A DNA stretch of 6,144 nucleotides from an uncultured Mucilaginibacter sp. (GTDB taxonomy: Bacteria; Bacteroidota; Bacteroidia; Sphingobacteriales; Sphingobacteriaceae): NCBI GenBank assembly GCA_946479225.1, contig CAMLFI010000168.1, forward strand, positions 1 through 6,144, written 5' to 3'. Each line of letters opens with the position of its first letter. The stretch's first letter is position 1. The notes under the pieces were generated by a model, which was given only the letters and a program-made list of their open reading frames with translations, did not search any database and had not been told where the DNA came from. This document shows, one piece after another, positions 5,466 to 6,144 of this stretch. The position numbers and the translations under genes were made by a program.

Positions 5466-6144
5466 ATGAAGTGGATAACCCGCGAAAAACCCAAAATTGA
5501 TAGGATTGCCTGCCCCTGGCTAATAAAGCGGTTTATAGATGCAGATGCCGAGATAATTTATGTTCCGGTTGATGAAGTGCTCACAACCGCCTCAAAACTT
5601 AATGCAATACCCTTTGATGTGGCCGGGACAGAATACAGCCATTATAAGGACCAATGTACGTTTGATTACATCATAAAAAAACATAAATTAAAAGACCCGG
5701 CCCTAAACCGTATTGCAGCAATTGTACGCGGAGCGGATACAGACAGGCATGATATTACGCCTCAATCTGCCGGATTAGAAGCTATATTTTCAGGCCTCTC
5801 CTACAATTTTGCTGATGACCAGGAGCTATTGAAATTTGGAATTACTATTTACGATGCGTTGTACAGCTGGGCAAAACACCTGTATCAGCTTAAACATACT
5901 CAAAACCCAACTGAACAACTTTTGTTGCAGGCACTAAATACTTACATCGGTAAAGACAAAAAAACTCCCGAATGGGCCAAAGAGCTCAGATCTATTATTC
6001 AGGACCAGGTTGATACCAATATGGCACTTAGTCTGCAAAAAGCGTCGGAAGAACTGGAAATAAACCCCGCTTATCTTTCCAGAGAGTTTTCCAAATACTT
6101 TGATGATCTAACGTTTGGCGAGTACATCCGCAAATTGCGAATAG
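5466..6144 (+). CDS. ChrB-type chromate-resistance domain fused to AraC-type DNA-binding domain (3' end outside window)
   Basis: Likely one-component transcription regulator. From the ATG at 5466 the frame stays open for 226 codons to the right edge. Residues 1-143 match the chromate-resistance (ChrB C-terminal) domain: KWITREKPKIDRIACPWLIKR (2-22), FIDADAEIIYVP (23-34), IPFDVAGTEYSHY (48-60), CTFDYII (64-70), IVRGADTDRHDI (86-97), and FGITIYDALYSWAKHLYQL (124-142). Residues about 144-185 are a linker with no clear motif. Residues about 187-226 match the first part of an AraC-family helix-turn-helix domain: SLQKASEELEINPAYLSREF then YFDDLTFGEYIRKLRI. The rest of that domain is off the window. 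The ChrB N-terminal domain is absent. ChrB is known in proteobacteria as a chromate-responsive regulator of the ChrA efflux pump; a sensor role for the first domain here is inferred, and the real ligand may not be chromate. The start is 25 bases after the upstream terminator, with no clear Shine-Dalgarno. Confidence 0.85.
   Translation, partial: MKWITREKPKIDRIACPWLIKRFIDADAEIIYVPVDEVLTTASKLNAIPFDVAGTEYSHYKDQCTFDYIIKKHKLKDPALNRIAAIVRGADTDRHDITPQSAGLEAIFSGLSYNFADDQELLKFGITIYDALYSWAKHLYQLKHTQNPTEQLLLQALNTYIGKDKKTPEWAKELRSIIQDQVDTNMALSLQKASEELEINPAYLSREFSKYFDDLTFGEYIRKLRI

Overview
The window looks like chromosomal DNA of a Bacteroidota bacterium, most likely family Sphingobacteriaceae (Mucilaginibacter/Pedobacter-like). 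Reasons: a TonB whose N-terminus carries the Bacteroidota-type FDKRNKEYGAYNIR motif, a DUF4468-type periplasmic protein, a BBP2/OmpL-like porin, a type III glutamine synthetase, very A+T-rich spacers around moderately G+C genes, start codons with no clear Shine-Dalgarno, and a TAnnTTTG-type -7 promoter element ahead of glutamine synthetase. The genus is inferred from protein character only.

Layout. Three genes lie on the minus strand in the left half. A TonB energy transducer (1-595) is cut by the left window edge inside the start of its C-terminal domain. A secreted DUF4468-like protein lies at 906-1496, and an outer-membrane beta-barrel porin at 1566-2630. A 588-base A+T-rich divergent intergenic region (2631-3218) rich in short dyads separates the porin from a plus-strand type III glutamine synthetase (3219-5393). 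That gene ends in a textbook intrinsic terminator. Just beyond the terminator, a plus-strand gene (5466 to the right edge, no stop reached) joins a chromate-resistance (ChrB C-terminal type) domain to the beginning of an AraC-type DNA-binding domain.

How the genes may work together. Glutamine synthetase assimilates ammonium. The divergently transcribed porin could supply small nitrogenous or other solutes across the outer membrane and may share control through the common intergenic region, but this is inferred from position alone. TonB powers outer-membrane receptors and is not linked in function to its neighbours. The ChrB-AraC fusion looks like a one-component regulator, and chromate-efflux genes would be expected to its right, outside the window.

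The least ordinary item is the ChrB-AraC fusion. The clustered repeats in the tonB upstream region and in the porin/glutamine synthetase intergenic region come next. No RNA gene, CRISPR array, insertion sequence or phage gene was seen.
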